In this document: positions 1 through 6,984 of the stretch, piece by piece
How the letters are laid out: each line of letters begins with the position of its first letter
Numbering within the stretch: position 1 is the first letter of the stretch
NCBI RefSeq assembly: GCF_027557445.1
Contig: NZ_CP106841.1
Coordinates: 730,001 to 794,000, forward strand
DNA length: 64,000 nt
Origin: Paenalcaligenes faecalis
Lineage (GTDB): Bacteria > Pseudomonadota > Gammaproteobacteria > Burkholderiales > Burkholderiaceae_B
Direction of reading: 5' to 3'
Notes under the pieces: generated by a model
What the model saw: the letters and a program-made list of their open reading frames with translations, nothing else
What the model was told of the DNA's origin: nothing
The model's database searches: none
Translations under genes and position numbers: made by a program

Positions 1-423
1 GCTTTAGCTGGCGCTCTAGGCGCGTGGCTACCTGGTTTATTCGAACCCACTACCTTGGCATGGATTTTAGCGATTGGCTTTTTGCTGATGGCTGGCTGGA
101 TGCTCATACCTGATAAATTTGATGAAAACGACGCTAAGTTAGCGAAATTTGGTGTGTTTACCACCACGCTAATTGCGTTTTTTGTAGCCGAAATGGGAGA
201 TAAAACTCAAATCGCTACGGTGGCTTTAGCTGCACAATTTCAGGCATTTGCTCAGGTGGTTATAGGAACTACCTTGGGTATGATGATTGCGAATGTGCCC
301 GCCGTTTTATTAGGTGATCGTATTTCAGGCACAATACCTGTGCGCTTGGTGCATGCGATTGCCGCTTCGATTTTTGCTGTGCTTGGGGTGATTGCTTTGG
401 GGCGCGCTATTGGTTGGTGGTAA
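1..423 (+). CDS. GDT1/TMEM165 (UPF0016) family cation exporter, MneA-like, 5'-truncated by window edge
   Basis: An open frame runs from base 1 to the stop at 421-423, so this is the C-terminal part of a gene that begins before the window. The first in-window methionine-like codon (TTG at 55) is internal. The visible 140 residues contain the family signature EMGDKTQ in a hydrophobic helix, followed by further membrane helices. UPF0016 proteins carry two copies of the E-x-G-D-(K/R)-(T/S) motif; only the second copy is visible here, as expected for the C-terminal half. Characterised bacterial members (MneA of Vibrio cholerae) export Mn2+, and eukaryotic ones move Mn2+/Ca2+. The substrate here is inferred from the family. 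Confidence 0.88.
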   Translation, partial: ALAGALGAWLPGLFEPTTLAWILAIGFLLMAGWMLIPDKFDENDAKLAKFGVFTTTLIAFFVAEMGDKTQIATVALAAQFQAFAQVVIGTTLGMMIANVPAVLLGDRISGTIPVRLVHAIAASIFAVLGVIALGRAIGWW

Positions 424-655
424 GCCTTAAAGTGGATAATATCCCCTTAAAAATAGCTAAGCGTGGCATATTTGCTGCTAACTTGCTGTTTTTGTGTTGT
501 AAGCATATATGCCGCAGGCATATTGCTGTATTATCTTACGTTTTTCGTGAAGTCGTCGTTTCTAACTTCGGTTAATGACGGGCTTCAGGCTTTTTTCAGT
601 CCCTGCTGTGTGTTAGCAGGTGACTGGGATCCTTTCACCAAGGAGCGCTGTTCCT

Positions 656-1891
656 ATGCAAGGCCTGCACCTTACCGCAGATTTATACCAATGTACTGGC
701 GATCTTTCTATTTTTGTCGATGAAAACGCATTGGCCGCTCTATGTCGTCAACAGACAGAGCTTTCTGGACTCACCATTGTTGGTGATAAATGGGTAACGT
801 TTCCTGAATACCAAGGTGAACCCGGTGGTGTGACAGGGGCGGTTTTATTAGCCGAATCTCATTTGGCCATTCATACATGGCCTGAACGTGGGGGCGTCAC
901 TTTAGATGTTTACGTATGTAATTTTAGTGATGATAACTCAGGCAAAGCACAACAATTGCTTGATGGAATTATTGCAGCGTTTAATCCAACGCAAATTCAA
1001 CGTAATCAGTTAATACGTGGCGATCAAGATGCACCAAGCGAGCCAGAGCTATTATGGGAAAATCTTAATCCAAATAGTGTGTATGGTTTTCGCTTTACGC
1101 GTCGTCTTCTATCTAAACAAACGGCATTTCAACAGTTGGAGCTTCTAGAGTCCGCTGATTTGGGTAAAACCTTACGTTTAGATGGTTGTTTAATGACAGC
1201 AGAAAAAGAGGAGTTCTTTTACCACGAAGGGCTTATTCATCCTGCTGCCATGGCTCACCCTAATCCTCGTCATGCCCTGATCTTGGGTGGTGGGGACGGA
1301 GGGGCTCTAGAGGAATTGCTTAAACATAAGTCCATTGAGTCAGCCACGCTGGTTGATATTGATGGTGACGTCATTGCTGTTTCTAAAGAGCACTTGCTCT
1401 CTATCAATAAAGGGGCTTTAGATAGTCCTAGGGCAAATGTAGTGGTGGGTGATGGAGCTCAGTTTGTTAAAGAAACAGAGCAAAAGTTTGATTTGGTTTT
1501 TCTGGATTTGACTGATCCAGAAACGCCTGCTGGACCACTCTATACACCTGCGTTTTTTCAGGATTGTAAAAAGGTATTAGCCGAAGGTGGTGCTATGGTG
1601 ATTCACCTAGGAGCTCCTTTTTATGAACCCGAGCAAATCACACGCTTAAGTTCTGAGTTGAACTCAGTATTTAAACACGTGAATGCTTATGGCTTGCATA
1701 TCCCTTTGTATGGTGCTTATTGGGCAATGGCTGTGGTTTCTGATCATTTGCAGCCAGCGCAATTGGGTGTAGAGCAGGTACAACAGCGGCTAGTAGAGCG
1801 AGAGATTGATGACTTGCAATACTATAACTCTGCTGTGCATGGGGCATTGTTTGCACTGCCCAACTATTATCAAAAACTATTACCACGTTAA
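656..1891 (+). CDS. speDE: Fused S-adenosylmethionine decarboxylase / spermidine synthase
   Basis: One 411-residue polypeptide carries two consecutive enzymes of spermidine synthesis. Residues about 1-120 are a class 1b AdoMet decarboxylase: AESHLAIHTWPE holds the self-cleaving serine (Ser68, which becomes the pyruvoyl group), with His73 and Cys88 at the expected catalytic spacing. Residues about 135-411 are an aminopropyltransferase with the AdoMet-type motif GGGDGG (211-216) and the acidic motif DLTDPE (284-289). Together they would decarboxylate AdoMet and transfer aminopropyl to putrescine. I start at ATG 656 because AAGGAG lies 10 bases upstream and the family begins MQGLHLTADL; an in-frame GTG at 620 has no such site. 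The hairpin terminator at 1911-1941 follows. Confidence 0.93.
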   Translation: MQGLHLTADLYQCTGDLSIFVDENALAALCRQQTELSGLTIVGDKWVTFPEYQGEPGGVTGAVLLAESHLAIHTWPERGGVTLDVYVCNFSDDNSGKAQQLLDGIIAAFNPTQIQRNQLIRGDQDAPSEPELLWENLNPNSVYGFRFTRRLLSKQTAFQQLELLESADLGKTLRLDGCLMTAEKEEFFYHEGLIHPAAMAHPNPRHALILGGGDGGALEELLKHKSIESATLVDIDGDVIAVSKEHLLSINKGALDSPRANVVVGDGAQFVKETEQKFDLVFLDLTDPETPAGPLYTPAFFQDCKKVLAEGGAMVIHLGAPFYEPEQITRLSSELNSVFKHVNAYGLHIPLYGAYWAMAVVSDHLQPAQLGVEQVQQRLVEREIDDLQYYNSAVHGALFALPNYYQKLLPR

Positions 1892-1910
1892 TGGGTAATA
1901 GAAGCTAAAT

Positions 1911-1941
1911 AAAAAGCTCGCTATAGTTAGCGAGCTTTTTT
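1911..1941. terminator. Bidirectional Rho-independent terminator
   Basis: The stem AAGCTCGCTA/TTAGCGAGCTT is flanked by an A-run on the left and a T-run on the right. It lies between two convergent genes (speDE on plus, the glycosyltransferase on minus), so it can serve both. Confidence 0.85.
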
Positions 1942-1961
1942 ACGTTTTGCGATCCTAGCGT

Positions 1962-3137
1962 TTAGGAACGATGATCCGGTTTGCCTTGGTGAATACGAGC
2001 GGCCAAAATGTCTACATAAATAGACTCAAATTGTTTGGCAATATTTTCCCAGCTAAAATCCAGAGCCAATTCATGGCCTTGTTGAGTGAGCTGTTGTGTT
2101 AAGACTGTGTCAGTTAATAGGCGCTGTATCGATTGGGTTAATTCGGTTGCATTATGGGGGTCTTGTAGCAAGAGGGCATGGTGCTCATGGGTCACATAAT
2201 GAGCAAAACCACAATAGTTGGCTTGGCTCATGATCACGGGAAGCTGATGACTCATTGCCTCTAAGGGAGCCATACCAAAACTGTCATTAAAGGTGGGGTG
2301 CAAACATAGATCTGCAGCCTGATAGTAGGGGTTAATGTTCTCAGTTTGGGGAATAAAGATAATTCGCTGTAGAAGCTGCTGTTGAGTTAGCTGACTTTGT
2401 AATTGTTTTTCTACTGAGTTAGGAGCACCAACAACAAGTAACTTGATATGGGTAGGCAGAGTTGCCAGGGAATCTAAGATAGTAGATAGCCCTTTGTTAA
2501 GCGGGTTTCTGGCCACCTGGATGCATACGATATCTTGCTGTGAAAAGCCCAGTTGTTGACGGGTTTTCTGCCTTACATTTTGGTCCTTGTTAGGGATGTA
2601 AACGCCTGGAGTAATCACATCAAAAGGATAATTAGTTTGATATGCTTTTTGGAGTTGTTGCTTTAATAGTTCCGATACCACTACGGTTCGACGTGGGGGT
2701 TTGAGGTGGACGCGTTGTTTTTCTAGCCATAGATACATTTGTATACGAGGGCTAATTAGGTTGGTTATTTTTTTTATTGTCGATCGAGCACGGGTCAGCC
2801 AATGATAGCGAACGGATTTAACGTGTAGAACGTCAATATCACCGATCCAGCCATTTACGTGGGAATGAATGAGATCGTAGTCAGCTTCTGAGCATAACTG
2901 GGCGGCAGCCTTGGCAAAGAGGTAGGTACGTACCCAACTAGGCCAGAGTTCCGAGAGGGTAATGATTTTATAGGGCAGATTGATACCACAAGCCGTTGAG
3001 TATTCACGGGTAATGACGGTGATGTCATGACGCTTGGATAGTTCTTTCATTACATCTACGCCGTAAGCCTCGGCGCCACCATATTCATGACCAAACTTAT
3101 AAGTAATAAACGCAATACGTAAGCGAGGGAAGCTCAT
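1962..3137 (-). CDS. Glycosyltransferase family 4 (GT-B fold)
   Basis: A 391-residue GT4/GT1-type glycosyltransferase. The N-terminal domain contains the glycine-rich segment KFGHEYGGAEAYG typical of the donor/acceptor cleft. The C-terminal Rossmann domain carries HPTFNDSFGMAPLEAMSHQ, with the glutamate of the E-x7-E nucleotide-sugar binding motif. It overlaps the upstream deacetylase gene by four bases (ATGA), so the two are translationally coupled. The pairing suggests work on a surface polysaccharide or LPS core. The sugar and acceptor cannot be read from sequence. Confidence 0.85.
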   Translation of the reverse strand: MSFPRLRIAFITYKFGHEYGGAEAYGVDVMKELSKRHDITVITREYSTACGINLPYKIITLSELWPSWVRTYLFAKAAAQLCSEADYDLIHSHVNGWIGDIDVLHVKSVRYHWLTRARSTIKKITNLISPRIQMYLWLEKQRVHLKPPRRTVVVSELLKQQLQKAYQTNYPFDVITPGVYIPNKDQNVRQKTRQQLGFSQQDIVCIQVARNPLNKGLSTILDSLATLPTHIKLLVVGAPNSVEKQLQSQLTQQQLLQRIIFIPQTENINPYYQAADLCLHPTFNDSFGMAPLEAMSHQLPVIMSQANYCGFAHYVTHEHHALLLQDPHNATELTQSIQRLLTDTVLTQQLTQQGHELALDFSWENIAKQFESIYVDILAARIHQGKPDHRS

Positions 3138-3859
3138 TTTTTATAACGCTTTTTATGTTCTAGTTGAGTAAGGCATTTTTGTAAAAAACGAAAAATAGTC
3201 GTAGAACGGGCCACCGTTATACGCGGCAAGGCAAAGGGATCATCGGTAGCCAGAGCTAAACCACGTTCAGTGGTGGTGGCATTGCTATAACCGCTATTGC
3301 GTACCCAGGTTTCAATTTGAGGGGTTTTGTGACCGTAGGGATAACAAAAAGCATTGACCTCAGTTTGTAGTTTTTGCTCTAGGTCTGCTTTTGACTGTTG
3401 AATTTGTCGCTGGGCTTCTTCGCTATCCACCTCTGGAAGGTGTACATGGTCTAGAGTATGAGAGCCTATTTCATGGCCTGCCGCTACCCATTGTTGTAAC
3501 TCGGGAAGAGACATGAGAGTAGAGCTAGGTACCCCTTTAGAATGGTCCCAAAAATTGGAGCCTGCAAAGTGATTGCTCACGATGTAATTGGTGGACGTAA
3601 AGCCTAACTCGTTCAATACGGGAATGGCATTTTGTAGAACGTTTTGATAACCATCATCAAAGGTAATTCCTACGACTTTCCCGGACTTGTGGCCTTGCAA
3701 GTAGGGCATAAGGTCTTGCATAGACAGCCCCGTATAGCCAAAGCGTTTTAACCAAATCATTTGGCGTTTGAAATCGCGGGGATGAACGGTAAGTCCTCTA
3801 AAGGGCGTCCCTTTAGGGGCAGGCGCGCCAATTTGGTGATACATCAAAATAGGAATCAT
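3134..3859 (-). CDS. Polysaccharide deacetylase family protein (CE4, NodB fold)
   Basis: 241 residues with the NodB-homology motifs in order: TFDDGY (66-71, catalytic and metal aspartates) and SHTLDH (133-138, the two metal-binding histidines). These enzymes remove N-acetyl groups from polysaccharides or peptidoglycan with a divalent metal. There is no obvious signal peptide after MIPILMYHQIG, so it may act on the cytoplasmic side on lipid-linked precursors. It is the first gene of a two-gene unit with the glycosyltransferase. The substrate is unknown. Confidence 0.86.
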   Translation of the reverse strand: MIPILMYHQIGAPAPKGTPFRGLTVHPRDFKRQMIWLKRFGYTGLSMQDLMPYLQGHKSGKVVGITFDDGYQNVLQNAIPVLNELGFTSTNYIVSNHFAGSNFWDHSKGVPSSTLMSLPELQQWVAAGHEIGSHTLDHVHLPEVDSEEAQRQIQQSKADLEQKLQTEVNAFCYPYGHKTPQIETWVRNSGYSNATTTERGLALATDDPFALPRITVARSTTIFRFLQKCLTQLEHKKRYKK

Positions 3860-3902
3860 GACGGTATGTAGTAATCAATGAGAAAACTATTCTACCACCT
3901 GA

Positions 3903-4400
3903 CTAATCGTACCACCGTCTTTGGAGTTGAATAATAGCCTCTAGCAATCCGCCGTAAATAATTTCGCAGGACTCAGCCAGCATTAAATTCATAGGTAGGT
4001 CAAAGTTTTCGACTAGATTTTCATTTTGATCTAGCCATTTATTTTGTTCTTCATCTAAATAAATTGGGCCATAGAATTTTTTGACTTGGTCGAGTACGGT
4101 GGTGGGGCCATCTACGTATCCAATCACAGGTAAACCTAAGGCGATGGCAAAGCCTACTTCGAATGCTGTACCCGAGTCTGCTTCGGCGCCGCGAAAAGGA
4201 TTTAAATTAGCAAGCACTGCATCAGCTGATTTAATCAGCGCTATGTTAGCGTTGTAAATGTCTTTGGCTGTGGTTTGGGTTGCGTCTGCAGGATGCAAAG
4301 GTTGAAAACCATGTGCAGTACATAGTTTTTTATGCTGCTCGCTGAGTTCAGTGGCATTATGGGCAAAGACATCAGGGCCGGCTAAGTACACTTTTTTCAT
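3903..4400 (-). CDS. Nucleoside 2-deoxyribosyltransferase
   Basis: 165 residues beginning MKKVYLAGPDVF, the family's nucleotide-binding start. The motif GAEADSGTAFEVGFA holds the aspartate (Asp75) and the nucleophilic glutamate (Glu81). The family (PF05014) exchanges bases between 2'-deoxyribonucleosides in salvage; some members hydrolyse deoxynucleotides instead. The start codon ATG at 4400-4398 directly abuts the iscB element, and the sequence just upstream (CGCACAATTTAG) has no Shine-Dalgarno. The native AAAGGA lies on the far side of the element at 6128-6133. Expression is therefore probably altered by the insertion. Confidence 0.88.
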   Translation of the reverse strand: MKKVYLAGPDVFAHNATELSEQHKKLCTAHGFQPLHPADATQTTAKDIYNANIALIKSADAVLANLNPFRGAEADSGTAFEVGFAIALGLPVIGYVDGPTTVLDQVKKFYGPIYLDEEQNKWLDQNENLVENFDLPMNLMLAESCEIIYGGLLEAIIQLQRRWYD

Positions 4401-4417
4401 CTAAATTGTGCGAGATA

Positions 4418-4437
4418 CCCCGTCATTTATGGCGGGG
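4418..4437. repeat. Terminal hairpin of the iscB element (TAM-side end)
   Basis: The palindrome CCCCGTCATTTATGGCGGGG lies 17 bases inside the element boundary. A second perfect hairpin, GGGTCAC-GTA-GTGACCC, follows at 4449-4465 and may act as a terminator or as part of the end. Confidence 0.8.
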
Positions 4438-4490
4438 AGGGATAGCACGGGTCACGTAGTGACCCCCTTTGTTCTCGCGTCTCCTAAAAG

Positions 4491-5825
4491 TTAGAAGCTA
4501 TCTATTCGGGTTGAGTATCCGTAGCCATCGCTACGTTGAATAAGGGTGCAGTAACGGTGGCTAATGCCTTGAACCAAACCCACTGCGGATTGAATGTTAA
4601 AGCTTCCTGAGGCTCTAACGGCAACGCGACCTACATACGTGCCGACCTTCTTGCCTTTCGTGACTATCGCTTTCACCATGTCTCCCGTCTGAAAGCCATG
4701 AATTCGCTTTTGCCTTGTTAAATAGCCTCGCGGGAAGCCAAAGTGGGTGAGTCGTGTGCGTTGGTAACTACCACGCCCGGTGGCTTTAATCACTAACGTC
4801 GGTTTTTGCCAATGCTCTACAAAATCCACTTCGCCCACGCACACCGCATCTAAGGCATGTGTCTTTGGTATAACGAGCCGTGAGCGATTGCACTTCGTTA
4901 AGCCGCCAGACCCGGTGCGAACGGGTAGTCCTGTTGCCTTGAGCGCGTTAAGCAACTTCCATCGCGTGGCGTTAACGGCAGCGGCATCCCGTAACGGGCG
5001 TTTCGCTTGGGCCTGAATCTTGGTTAAGCGTTTGGGGTCTTTGGCCAAGAATTGGGTGATGTCTTGCGCGGCTTTCTTTAGGTTGCAGGGTGCACACGCG
5101 AGCGTTAAGTTACTGACGCGGTTCGAGCCGCCTCGCGCTTTGGGGTGAATGTGTTCGATTTGCAGCGGCACCTCTGATACATCGCAATAGGCACATTGTC
5201 GATGCCACTTTTCCAATAAATACTCGCGCACTTCATAGCCTGCTAATTCGCCTTGCTGGTACTCCACGCCCGCTATCTCGGGGTTTTCAAGCTGCTGCAT
5301 ATCAAATCGAACCAGCTCTTGTGCAAGGTGCGTAATTGGTGCCACGTTTCGTATTCGCGCAACCCACGATAACGTAGTATCAATTCGATGCTGCAAGCTA
5401 GGTGCGAGCCACCCTTCGCCTTTGTTTTTTCGATTAAGGAATCGAGGCGCACGGTAACGTAAGTTGGCGCTACGACGGCGACGCCGCATTTGGCTTCTCG
5501 CGGTTAAAGCTTTACTAATTTGAAACCCACGATGTGTCAACTCGAACAGGTTTAATACGTGCGCCGTAGCTGTTATCTTGCCCGTTTCCGCGTTAACGGT
5601 ATCGTTATTGCGAACTAACGCCAGCCCTGATGTTTTACTGCCAGGGTCAATCTTAAGCTCTAACGGTTGAAGCTCGCTTTGCGCCACCTCTCTGTCAATC
5701 AAGCGAATCGTAAAGGGGATCAATCGATGCACCCTTGCTCGCCCTCGCGCCAATAAAAGTCGTGCTCGCTTCTCGGAGCACGGCATCAACGGCGCTTGGC
5801 GTCTATCTATTACAAAAACAGCCAT
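4491..5825 (-). CDS. iscB: IscB RNA-guided endonuclease (OMEGA system; RuvC plus HNH)
   Basis: 444 residues with the whole IscB layout. The N-terminal PLMP domain starts at APLMPCSEKRARLLLARGRA. RuvC-I follows at LKIDPGSKTSG (Asp60), then an arginine-rich bridge helix (RRRRRSANLRYRAPRFLNR, about 114-132) and RuvC-II with Glu170. The HNH domain has CAYC (211-214), IEHIHPKARGG (His225), Asn239 and CAPCN. RuvC-III is at KTHALDAV (His323, Asp326), followed by a C-terminal target-adjacent-motif-interacting region. All expected catalytic residues are present, so the protein is predicted active. AGGAG lies 9 bases upstream of the ATG. IscB is the Cas9 ancestor group and cuts DNA with an omega-RNA; the role here is inferred from family. 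Confidence 0.93.
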   Translation of the reverse strand: MAVFVIDRRQAPLMPCSEKRARLLLARGRARVHRLIPFTIRLIDREVAQSELQPLELKIDPGSKTSGLALVRNNDTVNAETGKITATAHVLNLFELTHRGFQISKALTARSQMRRRRRSANLRYRAPRFLNRKNKGEGWLAPSLQHRIDTTLSWVARIRNVAPITHLAQELVRFDMQQLENPEIAGVEYQQGELAGYEVREYLLEKWHRQCAYCDVSEVPLQIEHIHPKARGGSNRVSNLTLACAPCNLKKAAQDITQFLAKDPKRLTKIQAQAKRPLRDAAAVNATRWKLLNALKATGLPVRTGSGGLTKCNRSRLVIPKTHALDAVCVGEVDFVEHWQKPTLVIKATGRGSYQRTRLTHFGFPRGYLTRQKRIHGFQTGDMVKAIVTKGKKVGTYVGRVAVRASGSFNIQSAVGLVQGISHRYCTLIQRSDGYGYSTRIDSF

Positions 5826-5839
5826 GGCTATTTTCTCCT

Positions 5840-6136
5840 AATTTTGCCCGTAAGGGCCTTGTGACGGAGGCTTACGCCTCGCTCCCCTCGACAAGGTTGA
5901 TGTCCCGCTAGATGCCTAATGCACCATGCGGTAGCCCGTTTCGTGCCTACCCTAGGCGTGTCTGCTGCTACCGCTTACAGAGCTTGGAACTGAGGAAGCA
6001 TTCCAAGGTGCGTCTTGAACGTAACACCAACGTAGCGCTACAACAGCGCTGAGTCTGGTCAATCTAGGCAAGCGCAGAACGAATCTGGCATGCCTCGCCC
6101 TTTAGGGCGGGGTTATTGACGGCATGTTCCTTTTGA
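5840..6136 (-). ncRNA. Probable omega-RNA of the IscB system, guide at its 5' end
   Basis: The 295 bases upstream of iscB have no convincing reading frame but many local stems: CTTGGAA (5983-5989) with TTCCAAG (6001-6007), AGCGCT (6034-6039) with AGCGCT (6045-6050), GGTAG (5930-5934) with CTACC (5947-5951), GAGGC/GCCTC (5867-5880) and GCCC/GGGC (5846-5857), plus the element-end hairpin. IscB omega-RNAs are encoded directly 5' of the gene, and their guide is read from flanking DNA beyond the element end, so the guide should lie in about 6121-6136 (minus strand TCAAAAGGAACATGCC). Exact ends are not determinable here. Confidence 0.65.
6093..6112. repeat. Terminal hairpin of the iscB element (omega-RNA side end)
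   Basis: The 8-bp stem CCTCGCCC/GGGCGGGG has a four-base TTTA loop and ends eight bases inside the element boundary at 6120. It resembles the hairpin at 4418-4437, as the paired ends of IS200/IS605 elements do. Confidence 0.8.
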
Positions 6137-6165
6137 CTGAGAATAGCCCTTAGTGTAACGGGATT

Positions 6166-6193
6166 AAAAAACGCCTGCTAGGCAGGCGTTTTT
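6166..6193. terminator. Rho-independent terminator
   Basis: The symmetric hairpin AAAAACGCCTGC-TA-GGCAGGCGTTTTT lies immediately after the stop of the 87-residue gene on the minus strand. It insulates the deoxyribosyltransferase and iscB region from upstream transcription. Confidence 0.85.
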
Positions 6194-6198
6194 GGTGT

Positions 6199-6462
6199 TT
6201 AGTGGATGGCTTCTTGGCGAGAGGCCACATGATGTACATCTTTGAGGCGGAATCGAAAGCGAATTCGATTTCCTTTAGTACATGCAGCGTCTGCTGTATA
6301 AGTAGTGCAACCAAAGACAGGCGAGCTGTAAATGACTGTGCTAGCAATTTTTGGGCCATCTTTAGGCTGTAAATAGACGACGTCGCCTAAACGAATATCC
6401 GTTTTATTTAGTGTTGCGTGATCTGGACGCGCAATAAGATCTGTTGGGTAAATTGTTTTCAT
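6199..6462 (-). CDS. Hypothetical protein, 87 residues
   Basis: Unrecognised. The start is supported by AGGGA 7-8 bases upstream of the ATG and the gene ends just before a strong terminator. The protein has no signal peptide or membrane helix. The segment DIRLGDVVYLQPKDGP and later strand-like stretches suggest a small beta-barrel, and three cysteines are present. The neighbouring 69-residue gene has a similar IRLGAEVRV start, so the two may be distant relatives. It could be a trailing member of the large operon upstream or an independent gene. No function is proposed. Confidence 0.6.
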   Translation of the reverse strand: MKTIYPTDLIARPDHATLNKTDIRLGDVVYLQPKDGPKIASTVIYSSPVFGCTTYTADAACTKGNRIRFRFRLKDVHHVASRQEAIH

Positions 6463-6727
6463 TATATGGTTCCCTTTTTGGGTTGTTTTTATAAGTATTT
6501 ATCAATGTAGATAAGAACGTCTGTCTGATTCTAAAATTATATAGACGTGATATGTACAGAGTATTACAGCAACGTGAGAGTTGTTTGCTGTAAGATTTAA
6601 TAATAATTATTATTTTTTATTGGGGCTATAAGATATAACCCCTACGTAATAACCCAGTATGGGTATGGCTATGATGGATGTCAAGATGTTTGTCAAGCTA
6701 ATTTGAAAGTGAATGTAAACATCAAGC

Positions 6728-6937
6728 CTAGTCGTGGCGTATATCTTTTTCTGGATAAAGAAGCTCAAAATCGTCTTCAGATAGTAAGTGAACTTTACCA
6801 TCAAAACAAACACGATGACGGTTTTCTAGACCGGGCAGCTCCGCGGGACCCATGTATCTACCTAGATGTTGATGCATAGAGTGAGTGGCATTACAGACCC
6901 GAACTTCTGCGCCAAGGCGAATAGATTGCTGATTCAT
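6728..6937 (-). CDS. Hypothetical protein, 69 residues
   Basis: Unrecognised. The ATG at 6937 has AGGGA about 6 bases upstream, and the gene starts 47 bases after the stop of the last operon gene. The sequence begins MNQQSIRLGAEVRVCNATHSM and ends in an acidic/aromatic stretch (LSEDDFELLYPEKD). No membrane or export signal is seen. Its composition fits a small SH3/KOW-like barrel, but that is only an impression. The 265 bases between it and the 87-residue gene hold an AT-rich stretch and a weak GGGG..CCCC hairpin at 6628-6648, and no gene. Confidence 0.55.
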   Translation of the reverse strand: MNQQSIRLGAEVRVCNATHSMHQHLGRYMGPAELPGLENRHRVCFDGKVHLLSEDDFELLYPEKDIRHD

Positions 6938-6984
6938 GATAGGTCCCTATTGACGGAGTTAATTATTTAGTAATTATGCATAGT

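Larger units (their letters stand above)
4401..6120 (-). mobile_element. IS200/IS605-type element carrying iscB, no tnpA (about 1.72 kb)
   Basis: The two ends carry matching imperfect hairpins, 4418-4437 and 6093-6112. Read on minus, both begin CCCCGCC followed by TAAA loops, as TnpA-recognised ends do. On plus, the left boundary is preceded by TTCAT (4396-4400) and the right end finishes in TTGAC (6116-6120), both of the type used as Y1-transposase cleavage sites. There is no flanking duplication, as expected for this family. Removing 4401-6120 restores AAAGGA-7 nt-ATG for the deoxyribosyltransferase, which independently supports the boundaries. No Y1 transposase is present, so movement would need TnpA in trans. 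Confidence 0.82.

Noticed and set aside
463-723. 86-codon frame before speDE
   Set aside because: It runs into the SpeD start in another frame, starts at a poor codon, and its composition looks non-coding. The strong AAGGAG at 640-645 serves ATG 656 instead.
4780-5016. 78-codon plus-strand frame inside iscB
   Set aside because: Antisense shadow of the conserved RuvC-III region; no start context.
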